A stretch of DNA of 64,000 bases from Symsagittifera roscoffensis (taxonomy: Eukaryota; Xenacoelomorpha; Acoela; Convolutidae): the NCBI RefSeq assembly GCF_963678635.1, contig NC_087065.1:21087480-21151479 (forward strand). The letters run 5' to 3'. The notes beneath the pieces were generated by a model. That model did not search any database. It saw nothing but the letters and a program-made list of their open reading frames with translations, and was not told where the DNA came from. Shown one piece after another: positions 39,261 to 64,000 of this stretch. The translations under genes were made by a program, and so were the position numbers. Within the stretch, counting starts at the first letter, position 1, and every line of letters starts with the position of its first letter.

Positions 39261-39485
39261 CTTTTGAGAAAACTCAAAAAATTAAGATTCAAAGCTGGGT
39301 GCATAGAAGTTACGTTTCCATTGAAAAAAAAGGAGACTAAGCCGAAATCATTTGGGCAGAATAGTTTCAAGCTATAAAAAAACAATAGAAGGAAACATAA
39401 AAAGTCAACGTCAAAACATACGCAGAGAATTAACAAGCGGAAAATTTTTTGAAATCAGGTACTTCTTATTTGAAAAAAAAAAACA

Positions 39486-39561
39486 GGTCGTGTCAGATTC
39501 GAACCTATAGCCTTTGCCGTCCTAGGCGTATTCATTACCTCCAGACCAAGTGTGCCGGAGA
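39486..39561 (-). repeat. tRNA-like sequence, probably SINE head or tRNA pseudogene
   Basis: On the minus strand a B box GGTTCGAATCT and an A-box-like TTGGTCTGGAGG are spaced as in a tRNA, but the acceptor ends do not pair. Followed by a T-run and then A/T-rich DNA. Confidence 0.4.
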
Positions 39562-39634
39562 TGCAAAGAAATTTGAATTTATCAAGAGCTAAAGCTACAT
39601 TTACCGTTTCTAATTTTGACCATACTGTGAACAA

Positions 39635-39697
39635 AATTATTTACGGGAAAAAGCCTAGTACCCGATTGCAATACCCTTGCTTATCTCAAGGGTAATT
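39635..39697. repeat. Short dispersed repeat with hairpin
   Basis: The block around GCAATACCCTTGCTTAT-CAAGGGTAA recurs at 42768-42830; ACCCTTG/CAAGGGT forms a hairpin. Function unknown. Confidence 0.5.
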
Positions 39698-40734
39698 ACG
39701 TCTAATTCATTAAGTTTCTACGCTTTTTATGGTTAAATTGAAAAAACGCTACATTATACAACGCTAAATTGAAAAAAAAAATAAAACCTCTTTTCTGTAT
39801 TTTTTGTTGGAGCAATCTGTCCTACTTGCACAGCAACCGGCTATCCTTGTTTAAAATATAATATATTTTAATTTTCATTAACTTTTGTCAGATAAGACCA
39901 TTTACCCACGAGGCAAAGGACGTACATAGGAGCTGCTCAGCTCCGAACGGAATACCGCTGTTGCTTCCTTGTTGTCGAGCATGTTGACAAACATAAGTTG
40001 CTTAAAGGTTTAAAAACAACCGCATTCTAATAATTTATTAAGTTATATAAGGAGTGATCAAATTGGTACAACTATGAAACAAAATTTTACAGATTCACTG
40101 GTAATAAAAATCCATATGTCAAGCGGTAACTTTTTAATATACTCAACCCGCTCAAAAACGATTAGCACGTATTCGTGTTTATTTATAACATAATTAAGCA
40201 CTTGAGGATATTCAAAAAAAATATCGAAAAATATACAATGGGTTCATATTGCAGATTCAAAGAACACAGGCTACATAAATGCAGTATTGACGTGATGCAA
40301 TAATTAACTAACAAAACGCAAATAACCATCCATTCTGGCATTATGTAAAGAAATAACTTAACGGTTGCTGAGATATCAAAAGTTTCTGTTCTAGGGAATG
40401 CAATCTAGGTCAGGCGGTGTCAATCAATTGCCACTGTTCGTTGCGGTATGTGCTCCTCCGTGTTCTTGAACAATCGGTCAATTGCAGAGAACGTTCAAGT
40501 TTGACTGTCCGTCGAGTCATTTCCAATTACAAAGCAGAAGTTTTACGTCGGTTGCAGTCTGAAAAAAAGCGGACGTAATTAACGAGAAGTATGCCACCAA
40601 AAATATGACATGGTAATTGGCAAAGAAAAGAGTTCATGAAGTTTCGATTGAATTAGAATACACAAATTTCGAGTCTGAAACAAAATATATAAGACCTTTA
40701 AGCTCTTAGAATCCAAGAATCTGTAATGATTGAC
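39698..40734. other. Non-coding host DNA
   Basis: AT-rich; I see no gene, RNA or clear repeat. Confidence 0.4.
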
Positions 40735-41050
40735 TCTTTTTAAATTTGAGTAAACTGGATCAATATCAATAGGTAAAAGTAATTTTTTTGTTCCGATGAG
40801 AAATATGAAAATTTAAATTCACTTTTGAAATTGGCATTCACGTTTTTCGAGACATTTACACGTTCGTAATAAGAGAGCTTAATTTGCCTTTTTTTAGCAA
40901 ACGAAAATGAATTGAAATAGAAATCAAAAAATCAAATCAAGAAAAAAACTTATGCGTGAACAAATTTTCCAGGTTTTTCCTGAAAAAATGTAGCAAAAAA
41001 TATAAGTATCAACACGACCTATATAAGTGTCTTCACTACGCTTATTGACA
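40735..41050. repeat. Dispersed repeat family A, copy 1
   Basis: A ~300-bp unit ending in CGACCTATATAAGTGTCTTCACTACG. Related copies at 43125-43450, 46150-46420, 47690-47890 and 49735-50045. Common elements: TTTGAG-AAACTGGATCAATAG, TTTACACTTTTGCTGTTC, CCTTTTAACAAA. The TATATAAG near the end could be a TATA box of the repeat. A SINE has inserted at its end. Confidence 0.6.
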
Positions 41051-41278
41051 CTTAAAAAGAGCGGCCTTGGCCCGGTGGGGTAAGGCGCACGTCTCTCAAC
41101 ATGATGATCGTGCGTTCGAATCCCTTTTGGGTAACGGTTGGAGGGCTCCCAGCATCATCCGCCTCCTCATGATGGGACCGGCTACGGCGAAATGGATGAC
41201 ATTCCCCTCACCCACGGATGGTTCTGCATTGAGCAGGACCGGGGGCTATATATATAAAAAAGAATATACTCTTAAAAA
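41051..41278 (+). mobile_element. tRNA-derived SINE with 8-bp target duplication
   Basis: Head with A box (TTGGCCCGGTGGGG) and B box (GTGCGTTCGAATCCC), spaced as in pol III promoters; a unique body with CGCCTCCTCATGATGGGACC and CACCCACGGATGG; an A/T-rich tail. CTTAAAAA flanks both ends (41051-41058, 41271-41278). Confidence 0.75.
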
Positions 41279-43124
41279 TAAAAACCTCAAGGATCAATGA
41301 ACTTCACTCCTTTCCGTTATCACAACAAACACTTGATGAAATTTGTTCTTGAGAAGTTTTTTCACATATTTGTTTTCACAGATGAAGTTCATTCACTTTT
41401 TTAGTCAAAACCAAAATATGTTGTCAAAACAATTGGATTTTGTGCAGGACAACTTGATTGTGAATTAGTTAGACAGAATTTCAGCACAAGAAAACGAAAC
41501 TGCGTCCAGGGAAAACTTAGCTAACACCATATAGCTACAATATCGGAATTATTTCAAAATTACGATTACCTCGTCCGAAACTCAATACAGAAGCGAAGCT
41601 GCTCTATGTAAGCTCAACTCGAGCTCTAAAATGGCAAATATGGAAAAAATTGATCACTTGTCTATGGCTCCTCGATTAAAACTACTTACATAGTTTCTTC
41701 TTAGATATCAGGCAGCAAAGAAAGCGTTTTGATAACGCGGATATAGCTAAATCATTGTTCAGTTAAAACACCAACGCATGCACGAACATAAAAGTAGAGA
41801 TATCGTATAGGGCTAAGTGAACTGATCGCATTTCCTCGCCAAAATCGTTATTTTCAAATTGGCTAGCGGATTAGAAAAATCGTTCATTAAGATGTGCAAG
41901 TATAAAAAAATATGAACTGGTTAGTTGGGCCGGTAAAAACTTGCATGGGTGAAAACCTTTCATTACAATACTTCGCCCTTAATCAAACATAACTTTCGCA
42001 CCACTTGTGGGGCAACAAAACCATAAAAAAACATAAGAAGTCAAAAAAATGTAACAAGTTATGAAAAAAAAATTGGTCTACCAAAGCTTTAAATTTCTCG
42101 ATAGAAATTCATCGCATAGAAAAACCCCACACACTTGAATATTAAATTAGCAATGGAACAAAACATGAAACGGGCAACTTAAGTTTTAAAAGTCCCACCT
42201 ACAATGAACAACACTTGCACTTGCAGAAGAAAAATCAGTAATGTATCAACTAAGCCGACAATATTTGAGCAGACACCAGTTTAGACGAAAAAAATTGTTT
42301 TATGAAAAAAAAAGCTTTAACGAAACACAAAAGCATTAAAAAAATATTTTACCCTCGAAACTAAGCAACATAATTTGACTTCGATGAAATAATATCGCCG
42401 AAACCGTTTGATTGAAAAAAAAACTTCAAAAAAATTGCAAATTACAGAACTTTCAATCATAAGAAAACCTGTTTAAATAAAAGTAATGCCTATACTTTGG
42501 AAAGTAAGCCCAAAAAAAGGTACCAGATAGAACAAACTGCATTTAAAAAATTGGAAAACGAGCCGACGGAAACAATGACGAAAATGGAGAAAACAAAAAA
42601 ATATTTTTTTTTCAAGAATTTTATTTTAAAAAAGCTATTACCTGAAAAGAACTTCCCCTAATTACTACCTAAATGATGGTAGTTTTATTTAAGTTTTCAA
42701 GAAATTGAGCATGTCAGCAGTCGTGAAATTGAAATTTAACATTCCTACTAAAATTTTGTAGGAGATAGTTGTTTACGGGAAGAAAAAGTCTAGTAGCCGA
42801 TTGCAATACCCTTGCTTATCGCAAGGGTAAAAAGATTATGCAGAGCAGGCTGTTATATAATTAGCACAAAAAACGCCGACCATAATAATGTAAGATCGAA
42901 AAAAAAAAGAAAATGCCGAAGTTTTCAGATTTTTTGGTCTTATATCCATTTATTAATTTTGCGAAGGGTGATTGAATTAGATTTTCAAAGATAGTCAACT
43001 GACAGTTGGAAAAAAGAAACGAACGCAAAGAAACAGAAAAAAAATGACTGGTTTTTTAAAAAAAATCAGCCTTCAAATTTCGATGCCCTAAAGCTCTTTG
43101 AATTTCTAGAAAAACTTATGACTG
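41279..43124. other. Non-coding host DNA
   Basis: AT-rich with many A-runs; it holds the second copy of the short hairpin repeat (42768-42830) but no supportable gene. Confidence 0.4.
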
Positions 43125-43450
43125 ACAAATTTTTCATCAAATTAACCCAATTTGAGAAACTTGGATGAATACGTGAAGAGTTAACTTTGCTGGGAAATCT
43201 GATAATTAAATTCCACTTTCGAAACTAGAAGTTGATCACGTTTTTTGTAGTCTTTACACTTTTGCTGTTCGATAGTGAGTTTGCCTTCCTTTTAACAATG
43301 GAAAAGCACTGAACATCAAAAAAAATCACAAGTCAAACCGCAAAAAATCAAAACTTAGCTTGAACAAATAAATTCTAAGTCTCTTTCCTGAAAAAAAAAA
43401 TCACCAAGACTTATATAAGAGTCTTCACTAAGTTCATTACTCTTAAAAAC
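43125..43450. repeat. Dispersed repeat family A, copy 2
   Basis: Fullest copy seen, ending GACTTATATAAGAGTCTTCACTAAG; see the copy at 40735. Confidence 0.6.
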
Positions 43451-44220
43451 AAGACATTTATTAATAGCTAGATGAAGATTAAAATTCTAGTTAAAAATAT
43501 GTAGCAGGTCATCCTCCTATCAAAATTTAGTCTGAAAACAAACATAAACACAGAGGCGAAGTTGCTCTTGGCATACACTATGACCGATAATGCTACTGGG
43601 AAACACTGAATGAGTAAAACTTTGCAAGTTAGGGTTTAAAAAAACAGTAGAGTCCTAGAAATACACTTCTCTTGAGTGTAAAGACGTTTACTAGTGACTA
43701 TTTTTTTCTGAAGTGATGGGATTCGAAAAATAATAATTTAGCCCATCTGCTGGACTAAATTACGCGCATTTTATATTCACATCTTTATTGCTCCATGCGA
43801 AAGAGGGGAACCAATCAGCACTCAAAAATATCAGTTCAGATTTAATTAAGGCGCTCTGATTTATCCAAAGTTTTCTCATTCAAGAAAAGGTTGAAACAAA
43901 TTAAATGGCATTCGGAGCATACTAGGATTTCCGAATATCGCTTTTAAAACAAAGTGATTCAGCACTTAAAATTTAAATCTAAGGCACTCACACTTAAAAG
44001 TATGCTACTTATATATTGATAGCGTATCGTGGCCAATCACCTTGCATATTAAAGTTTCACTTAGCTTAAGTAAAAATTTAATGATTCGAGATAAACTTTT
44101 TGGATGAAATATTGGCTCATTCAAAAAAGTTTCTTTGAAAATTTTATTAGACTTGGTGATTACAGTTCTGATAGCTCTAATTGCTGCTTATATAATAATC
44201 TATTTTGGGAATAAGTCTCG
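43451..44220. other. Non-coding DNA downstream of the Lys/Glu-rich gene
   Basis: No coding sequence seen. It should contain the 3' UTR of the minus-strand frame that ends at 44221. Confidence 0.4.
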
Positions 44221-44982
44221 TTATTTTTCTTTCTTGCGCTGTTTTCCCCTTGACTTAGTTCCCCTGCTCTTTGCCTTTGACCTCACTTCTTGACTAACAT
44301 CCACCTCACTTTCAGGTGACTTCAGACTTTCTACCTGCCTTTTAACATGCTGTGATTTTGACTTCTTACTCTTGCTTCGCCTGGTAATAGGCTGCTCATA
44401 CACTTGATTATCTACATCGTTTGCTGTATTTTCTAGAGCCTTTCTGCTACGTCTTGAATTAGGCTTAGGAGTCGACATTTCTCTTTCTTTTGGCGACATT
44501 ACAGAATCATTCGGTGCAACATATTCTCCGGGATTGGTATAATAGTCAATTTGAATGTCTGGAGTTCCTTGACTCCGATCTTGATTAAGAGTTTCGCCTG
44601 CCAGTTCTTCTGGCACTTTTTCACTTTGTTTTTCAGTTCCCTTTTTGTCGCTTTTCTTGGTGTTTGACTTAGAACTTGCATTCTCGTTTTCCTTTCTGAT
44701 AGCTTCTTTACCATTGAATTCTGAACTTGCCTTTTCAATTTCTTTTTTAGTGGTTTCTCTACCATTGGATTTGGAACTTGCTTTTTCAACTTCTTTTGGG
44801 CCTCTTTCCTTGTCCTTAGCGAGTGGATTCGAACTTGCTTTCTCGGTTTCTTTCTTGGTAGTTTCCTTAGTTTCTGACTTGGGAGTAGACTTCTCCGTTG
44901 CTTTCTGTTCGGCGTCATGGAAACTGTCGGCACTGTCAGCTACTTCTTCTTGTGGAGTTTGAGCTTGCTTAACTTTATACAT
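44221..44982 (-). CDS. Lys/Glu/Ser-rich hypothetical protein (253 aa from first ATG)
   Basis: The frame is open up to 45048, but the first ATG is at 44982; an AG at about 45037 (TGTGTAG) could be a splice acceptor, so this may be the terminal exon of a longer gene or a trans-spliced first exon. The protein is highly charged with degenerate ~20-residue repeats built on ETTKKETEKASS, and a basic C-terminus (KSKAKSRGTKSRGKQRKKEK-like) suggesting nuclear or nucleic-acid-associated function. No domain recognised. It lies 387 bases downstream of NSF on the same strand. Low complexity makes homology judgement unsafe, but a 250-codon uninterrupted frame in AT-rich DNA is unlikely by chance. Confidence 0.6.
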   Translation of the reverse strand: MYKVKQAQTPQEEVADSADSFHDAEQKATEKSTPKSETKETTKKETEKASSNPLAKDKERGPKEVEKASSKSNGRETTKKEIEKASSEFNGKEAIRKENENASSKSNTKKSDKKGTEKQSEKVPEELAGETLNQDRSQGTPDIQIDYYTNPGEYVAPNDSVMSPKEREMSTPKPNSRRSRKALENTANDVDNQVYEQPITRRSKSKKSKSQHVKRQVESLKSPESEVDVSQEVRSKAKSRGTKSRGKQRKKEK

Positions 44983-45369
44983 GTCGTCTAGTTCTTGTGG
45001 CGCTCGAATTCTCTCCAGAGGTTCGTCTACCTCGAGACTACACACCAACTAGTTTACGCATTGCTATGTCGCTTACTAAATGTTTTACGTTGATTTAATT
45101 TAGTTGCCAGTAATGCCGTATAACGTTTTCAAAATTAATTTAATTTTGAAAAAAAATTGCTAGTAATGCCGTATAACCGAACTCTTGCGCTCTAACCATC
45201 ACTTAAAGAAGTAGAGTCCCAGAGTTTTGAAACGCCTTTGACGGACCGTAGTGCTGATTTTAAATTTCCGACTTGATGACTCTAAATTTCTTTTAAATTA
45301 CAATCGCAGAACAAATTGAAGATCAACGTAATCCGAACAACTGTGTACTGAAGTGCAAAACAAGAGATA

Positions 45370-60255
<14,886 letters not shown>

Positions 60256-60400
60256 CTCTCTCCCCTCTCAGATCTCCAAATAAATCACTTCAGTCAGTCG
60301 CTTTCTTTCCTTTTCCTTTTGCCGCCTCTTCTTTTCAGGCCAATATTGGTTTGTTCGATCGCTGGCTGACTTCCAACACACGAGTACGAATGACTTGATG
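60256..60400 (-). promoter_or_regulatory. NSF 5' leader and proximal promoter
   Basis: Upstream of the NSF ATG on the minus strand: a purine-rich leader (GAGAGGGGAGAGAG) and an inverted CCAAT motif AACCAATATTGG around 60340. No TATA box seen, as usual for a housekeeping gene. Confidence 0.4.
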
Positions 60401-60612
60401 ATTTGCAACACCGGAAGGATGCTTTAACTTGTCTCGGTTACTGTTGGTCTAGACTTGTCTATGGGTCCACGTCACTGCCACACACGCACACAGGAAGAGC
60501 GTCAGGTTGTTTTTAGTTCAATTCGTCGTGTTTAGTGCAGCATTTTGTCACATTCATTAACTGAAACAGAACAAGACACCGTTTAAAATAGAGTGGATTC
60601 CAAGCTCATCAA

Positions 60613-60683
60613 GCATCGGTGGTTCAGTGGTAGAATTGTCGCCTGCCACGCGATAGACCCGGGTTCGATTCCCGGCCGATGCA
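60613..60683 (+). tRNA. tRNA-Gly (GCC)
   Basis: 71 bases: acceptor GCATCGG/CCGATGC, A box TGGTTCAGTGG, anticodon GCC in CTGCCAC, B box GGTTCGATTCC, discriminator A. A TTTT run follows at about 60714. Head to head with NSF. Confidence 0.92.
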
Positions 60684-60787
60684 ATAATATTAATTATTAG
60701 CTTCTTAAACCAATTTTGCCCATTCAAAACTTTTTTTCAGGCGCAATCAGCCTACCTCATATGCGCTAACTATATCAAAATTGGTAC

Positions 60788-61025
60788 AAGTATGGGCTCT
60801 TTTCCAGTTCCCCCCTTGCAAATTCAATTATGAAAAGTCTATTCAACGTTGTCATAATGCAATGAAATTTTGGCGTGGTGAACACAAATCGACAACGGTG
60901 AACTGATTTGTTCTTCATACTTTACAGCGTAACATCACGCATTTAGCCGTAATAACACGTACAACAAACATAAAACTCGGTATTTTGAAAGGGGGGAACT
61001 GGAAAATGGAAAAGAGCCCAAGTAT
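60788..61025. mobile_element. MITE with GGGCTCTTTTCCAG termini
   Basis: 226 bp (60794-61019), ends GGGCTCTTTTCCAGTTCCCCCC and GGGGGGAACTGGAAAA...GAGCCC; AAGTAT on both sides (60788-60793, 61020-61025). The terminal sequence recurs at 61255-61282 and 61849-62025. Confidence 0.75.
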
Positions 61026-61557
61026 GATAGTTGGGTCCCTTAAATTTAGATGGGTACTACTATGTGGTCCCTTGAGAATAAGACACCTAAGAGCTCGCAT
61101 GTTATAATTATGAAAACTAATTTGTGTATAAATTATTCATTTCAAAAATCTTGCAAAATTTGTTCAGCTGTTCACGCTGACACGTTTTAATGCAGTTCAT
61201 AACATTAAAAATTATTTTTAAAAGACTTTCATGTAATGAATTTCAGAAAAAATGAAAGGGGGGGAACTGGAAAAGAGCCCTAATTCTGCTTTCCGAACCG
61301 CCAATTACCAATATAAATGGCTGCGATTGTAATATATTCGATAACAGATTTTGCATATTGTGCCGGGCCATCAACATTGTAGTGCTCACTTTAGAACCGC
61401 AAAATGTTCTCCAATGTTTTATGTAACATACATGTTTCGAACATTAACAATAAGTCAACCCATGTTGCTCTTATTCTGTGCTGTGACCGAATATTTATAT
61501 TTATCAAGCAACACTGTATAATTTGATTTAGATAATGCACAGCTCAAACTATCTCAT

Positions 61558-61629
61558 GGTCCTATGGTGTAATGGTTAGCACCTTGGACTCTGAATCCAA
61601 AGATCCGAGTTCAAATCTCGGTAGGACCT
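61558..61629 (+). tRNA. tRNA-Gln (CTG)
   Basis: 72 bases, nearly identical to the intronic tRNA-Gln but with anticodon CTG (ACTCTGAATC); intact A and B boxes, paired acceptor, TTTT downstream. Confidence 0.93.
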
Positions 61630-61848
61630 CATTTTTCATTTTCTCTACCTTCGATAAAAGTTAAATTTGAATATCAACAAGACAAGTTTTCTTTTCAACC
61701 TTTTTCTTTCACTCACTCGTAATAACTAAATTTTTCTGTGCTAAAAAGGATGTATCTTGGTGACCAATTTAGAACCAAGGATGTTACCTTGGTTCTAGGT
61801 TGGAATTTGCAATTTCAACTTGGCTCTTTTCCACTTGGAACAAAAATT

Positions 61849-62025
61849 GGCTCTTTTCCAGTTCCCCCGTTTCAAAATACCGAGTTTTATATTTGTCTTA
61901 CATGTTATTACGGCTAAATGCGTGATGTTACGCTGTAAAGTATGAAGAACAAATCTGTTCACTGTTGTCGATTTGTTCACCACGCCAAATTTCATTGCAT
62001 TAAAAGGTGGGACTGGAAAAGAGCC
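61849..62025. mobile_element. Second, inverted copy of the GGCTCTTTTCCAG MITE
   Basis: Shares most of its interior in reverse orientation with 60794-61019 (for example GCGTGATGTTACGCTGTAAAG versus its complement at 60925). A nested extra terminus lies at 61821-61836. Confidence 0.7.
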
Positions 62026-62186
62026 GCAAATTTAATTCAAATTAATTGCTGGGTGGAGGATCTTAACTTGGTGAGGAGGATGTTAACGTGATTCGAGTTT
62101 TTTATCTTACCCAATTTTTAGACGATTAAGTTAGGAAATTCCCTCAGTAAATATAATAATCGAATACATCTAGTTGGGTTACATGT

Positions 62187-62387
62187 CAGTATTTAGACAG
62201 CCGCGTATTCATACTGGTCAGTATTTAGACAAATACTGTTTCAACCAATCAGAATCGAGACAAAGAAGAAATTAATAAATAATTATTATTTATTTTGGAT
62301 TATTTATGTTTTTTCTCGATTCTGATTGGTTGAAACAGTATTTGTCTAAATACTGACCAGTATGAATACGCGGCTGTCTAAATACTG
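62187..62387. mobile_element. Perfect-looking 74-bp-arm palindromic MITE
   Basis: Arms 62187-62260 and 62314-62387 start CAGTATTTAGACAGCC and contain a subrepeat CAGTATTTAGACAAATACTG; the loop is AT-rich. CATCTAGTTG occurs at 62167-62176 and 62397-62406, about ten bases outside each arm, and may be the target duplication. Confidence 0.75.
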
Positions 62388-62568
62388 GCCGCACTCCATC
62401 TAGTTGTGCGGTCAAAAACGAAATTCCAATTAGAGTTCTGCAACCAAATTTCATTCAATTAAAAACTATTTACAAATCTTGTTAAACAATAAACGGTTAA
62501 AATATTATTGAAAATCGAACATTAACAAATAAAAATGCGTTTGGAATAACTGAAGATCTGCGATCTGA

Positions 62569-62904
62569 CTAGAATGGAGGATAACTTGGCGGGAATCTGA
62601 CCAAAAGGGTTGAATTATCAACCCTGTCCACTACATGAGTCCAGTTGAGCTGTTTGAAAGCTGCTTTCAGATTGTTCAGAGCAGCTTTTGTGTTTGTGTT
62701 TTCGTATTCCTGCATCAGCTTTGAAGCCACCAATCCATATAGCTTCCTGTGCCTGCAGTATTTGAGAGCTAGTTGGGAAGTTTTCGTGTCAGTCATGGGA
62801 TCTGTCAGCTTCTTCAGTGTTTTCCAGCTTTGTTCCACTTTTTCTTCAGGGACAGGGGACATGTCCAACAAGGCGGTACACTTCTTTTGCAGAAGATCAA
62901 TCAT
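62569..62904 (-). CDS. Terminal exon of an unidentified host gene (111 codons)
   Basis: A frame on the minus strand starting right after a splice acceptor (GTCTTACAG) and ending at TAG. Helical, Lys/Leu-rich (CTALLDMSPVPEEKVEQSW, LALKYCRHRKLYGLVASKLM, AALNNLKAAFKQLNWTHV) with a well-ordered-looking C-terminus VVDRVDNSTLLVRFPPSYPP. Amino-acid composition and absence of A-runs mark it as genuine coding DNA. Although an ATG follows the acceptor directly, the gene probably begins further right. I cannot name the protein. Confidence 0.6.
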   Translation of the reverse strand: MIDLLQKKCTALLDMSPVPEEKVEQSWKTLKKLTDPMTDTKTSQLALKYCRHRKLYGLVASKLMQEYENTNTKAALNNLKAAFKQLNWTHVVDRVDNSTLLVRFPPSYPPF

Positions 62905-63579
62905 CTGTAAGACAAAGCAACTAATTTTCAGTGGCAGAAATGCACCTCAACGCCCAGATTAAATATATAACAAATTAAAACATAGCCAACGGCAACAGAC
63001 AGTTGAAATAGCTGGTCTTTCTGTTACGCGGCCCAAAATTATCAAAACTTTGAATGAGAACATATTTGGAATTAAGCTTCAGCTTTCCTTCGCTTTTGTT
63101 AATTTCATCCAATAATGTCATCCAATCTTTTGTTAATTTTACCCTTTTCAACACAAAGACGAAGTTGCGCTTCGCAAACACAAGCGAGGAAAACGCAAAA
63201 AAGAGCTCAAAACAAGTTAAAATAAGGAAAAAATTAAAAATTCACCTCGAAAAAAAAGTTCGTTAAGATTGAGAAAATCATGTTCTCACAACTGCTCTAC
63301 TACCGCTTGTAATTTTACTAACACTAGGTAGCAATAAAGCAGCTAGAAGTTCTATCAAACTGCCAATGTTAAGCAGCAAAAATTCGATCAAAAAACTATT
63401 TAAATAATCCGGATTTGAATAACCGAACTGTTGATTAGGAGTCTTATGTCCTCGCATCTGCACCATTGTAGCTTGAAAGTAAACTAGTAGCCCACTTAAT
63501 GCTGGATCTACATGTTCGTTCTGACACGGAAATGTGTAATTTTTTCAATGTTAATTTAAAAAAATGGGTTTTACGCTAA
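62905..63579. other. Intron or flank with tRNA-like remnants
   Basis: Minus-strand tRNA-like words GGTTATTCAAATCC with CGAGGACATAAGACTCC (about 63405-63470) and GGTAGTAGAGCAG (63285-63303) suggest degenerate SINE heads. No gene. Confidence 0.3.
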
Positions 63580-64000
63580 AGCCTTGTGTTTCTCTGCCGA
63601 AGAAGGGGATTAACAGCTTATATAAAGGCAACGACTACTACTGTCTCTTTCAATTGGAGTCTTCACCTCAGATTTGGCTGGGTAGTTTAAAAAAAACAAG
63701 ATCAAAAAAATCTATCAAAATTCAAATGTTTGACTTTTCCTAAATCCACTTTTTCTCTACTAAAACATGAGAATAGCCTCAGCTGTCCACACCCTAATTT
63801 TTAGATAGAAGATTTCCGCATCCATGTTTTAGGATTGAACCCTTAAATTCAGATTCAGCTAGTAATTTTTGGTAATGGTGACGAAATTTCTATAAAAAAG
63901 GTAAAAACTTGAAAGGAAACTTCAGAAGACCATATCAGCTTTTCTAACAAAAACAGGGTAAAAAAATTACGCAGGGAAAATCTAAGCACCATGTCAGTTT
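63580..64000. repeat. Family B repeats at the window end
   Basis: Units with TTATATAAAGG, TTGGAGTCTTCACCTCAGATTT and the ATTGAACCC-TAAATTCAGATT block resemble 38100-39260. Runs off the window. Confidence 0.45.

Overview
The window looks like a piece of an invertebrate animal genome. It is AT-rich and gene-poor, genes have GT-AG introns, tRNA genes and tRNA-derived SINEs are present, and the one fully modelled host gene is an animal-type NSF (N-ethylmaleimide-sensitive factor) with 15 coding exons. Homology statements are by eye; no search was run.

Layout. 1-6160 is non-coding host DNA with fold-back repeats, a ~1.1 kb tandem duplication, and at about 868-1832 a decayed relative of the left end of the large element described next. 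6161-32479 is a nest of mobile DNA. The outer layer is a Ty3/gypsy-type LTR retrotransposon on the minus strand (two 216-bp LTRs differing at 3 positions by eye, 4-bp target duplication AGTG, polypurine tract). Its pol gene is split by a Polinton/Maverick (adintovirus-like) element at 8316-27268, with terminal inverted repeats of roughly 240 bp starting AGTAGT and a 6-bp target duplication ACTGTA. The Polinton carries an apparently intact core set on the plus strand: packaging ATPase, small membrane protein, retrovirus-like integrase, penton-like minor capsid protein, basic core protein, major capsid protein, adenovirus-type protease and a three-exon protein-primed family B DNA polymerase, plus several unassigned small genes. 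Between protease and polymerase lies a third layer: a 3.7 kb cassette (17697-21371) bounded by ~104-bp inverted repeats, with minus-strand ORFs (one PC4-like, one with a HUH-type motif) and one plus-strand ORF. Two apparently perfect tandem duplications (663 bp at 9045-10370; 3,061 bp at 24642-30763) are superimposed; the second copies the right Polinton end together with flanking retrotransposon DNA.

32480-44220 holds a single-exon leucine-rich-repeat membrane protein gene (33466-34881) and otherwise repeats: a 1.5 kb tandem duplication, a dispersed A-rich repeat family and a tRNA-derived SINE. 44221-44982 is a Lys/Glu-rich reading frame on the minus strand. 45370-60255 is NSF on the minus strand; its introns contain repeats, a hAT-like MITE with 8-bp target duplication, a tRNA-Gln gene and one GC-AG splice site. 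Beyond NSF are tRNA-Gly, a second tRNA-Gln, several MITEs and the last exon of an unidentified minus-strand gene (62569-62904).

How it fits together. The order of events read from the nesting is: retrotransposon into host DNA, Polinton into its pol gene, then tandem duplication across the Polinton right border. The inverted-repeat cassette was acquired by the Polinton at an unknown time. The Polinton gene set is what a self-replicating, virion-forming integrating DNA element would need: integration, replication, capsid, maturation and packaging.
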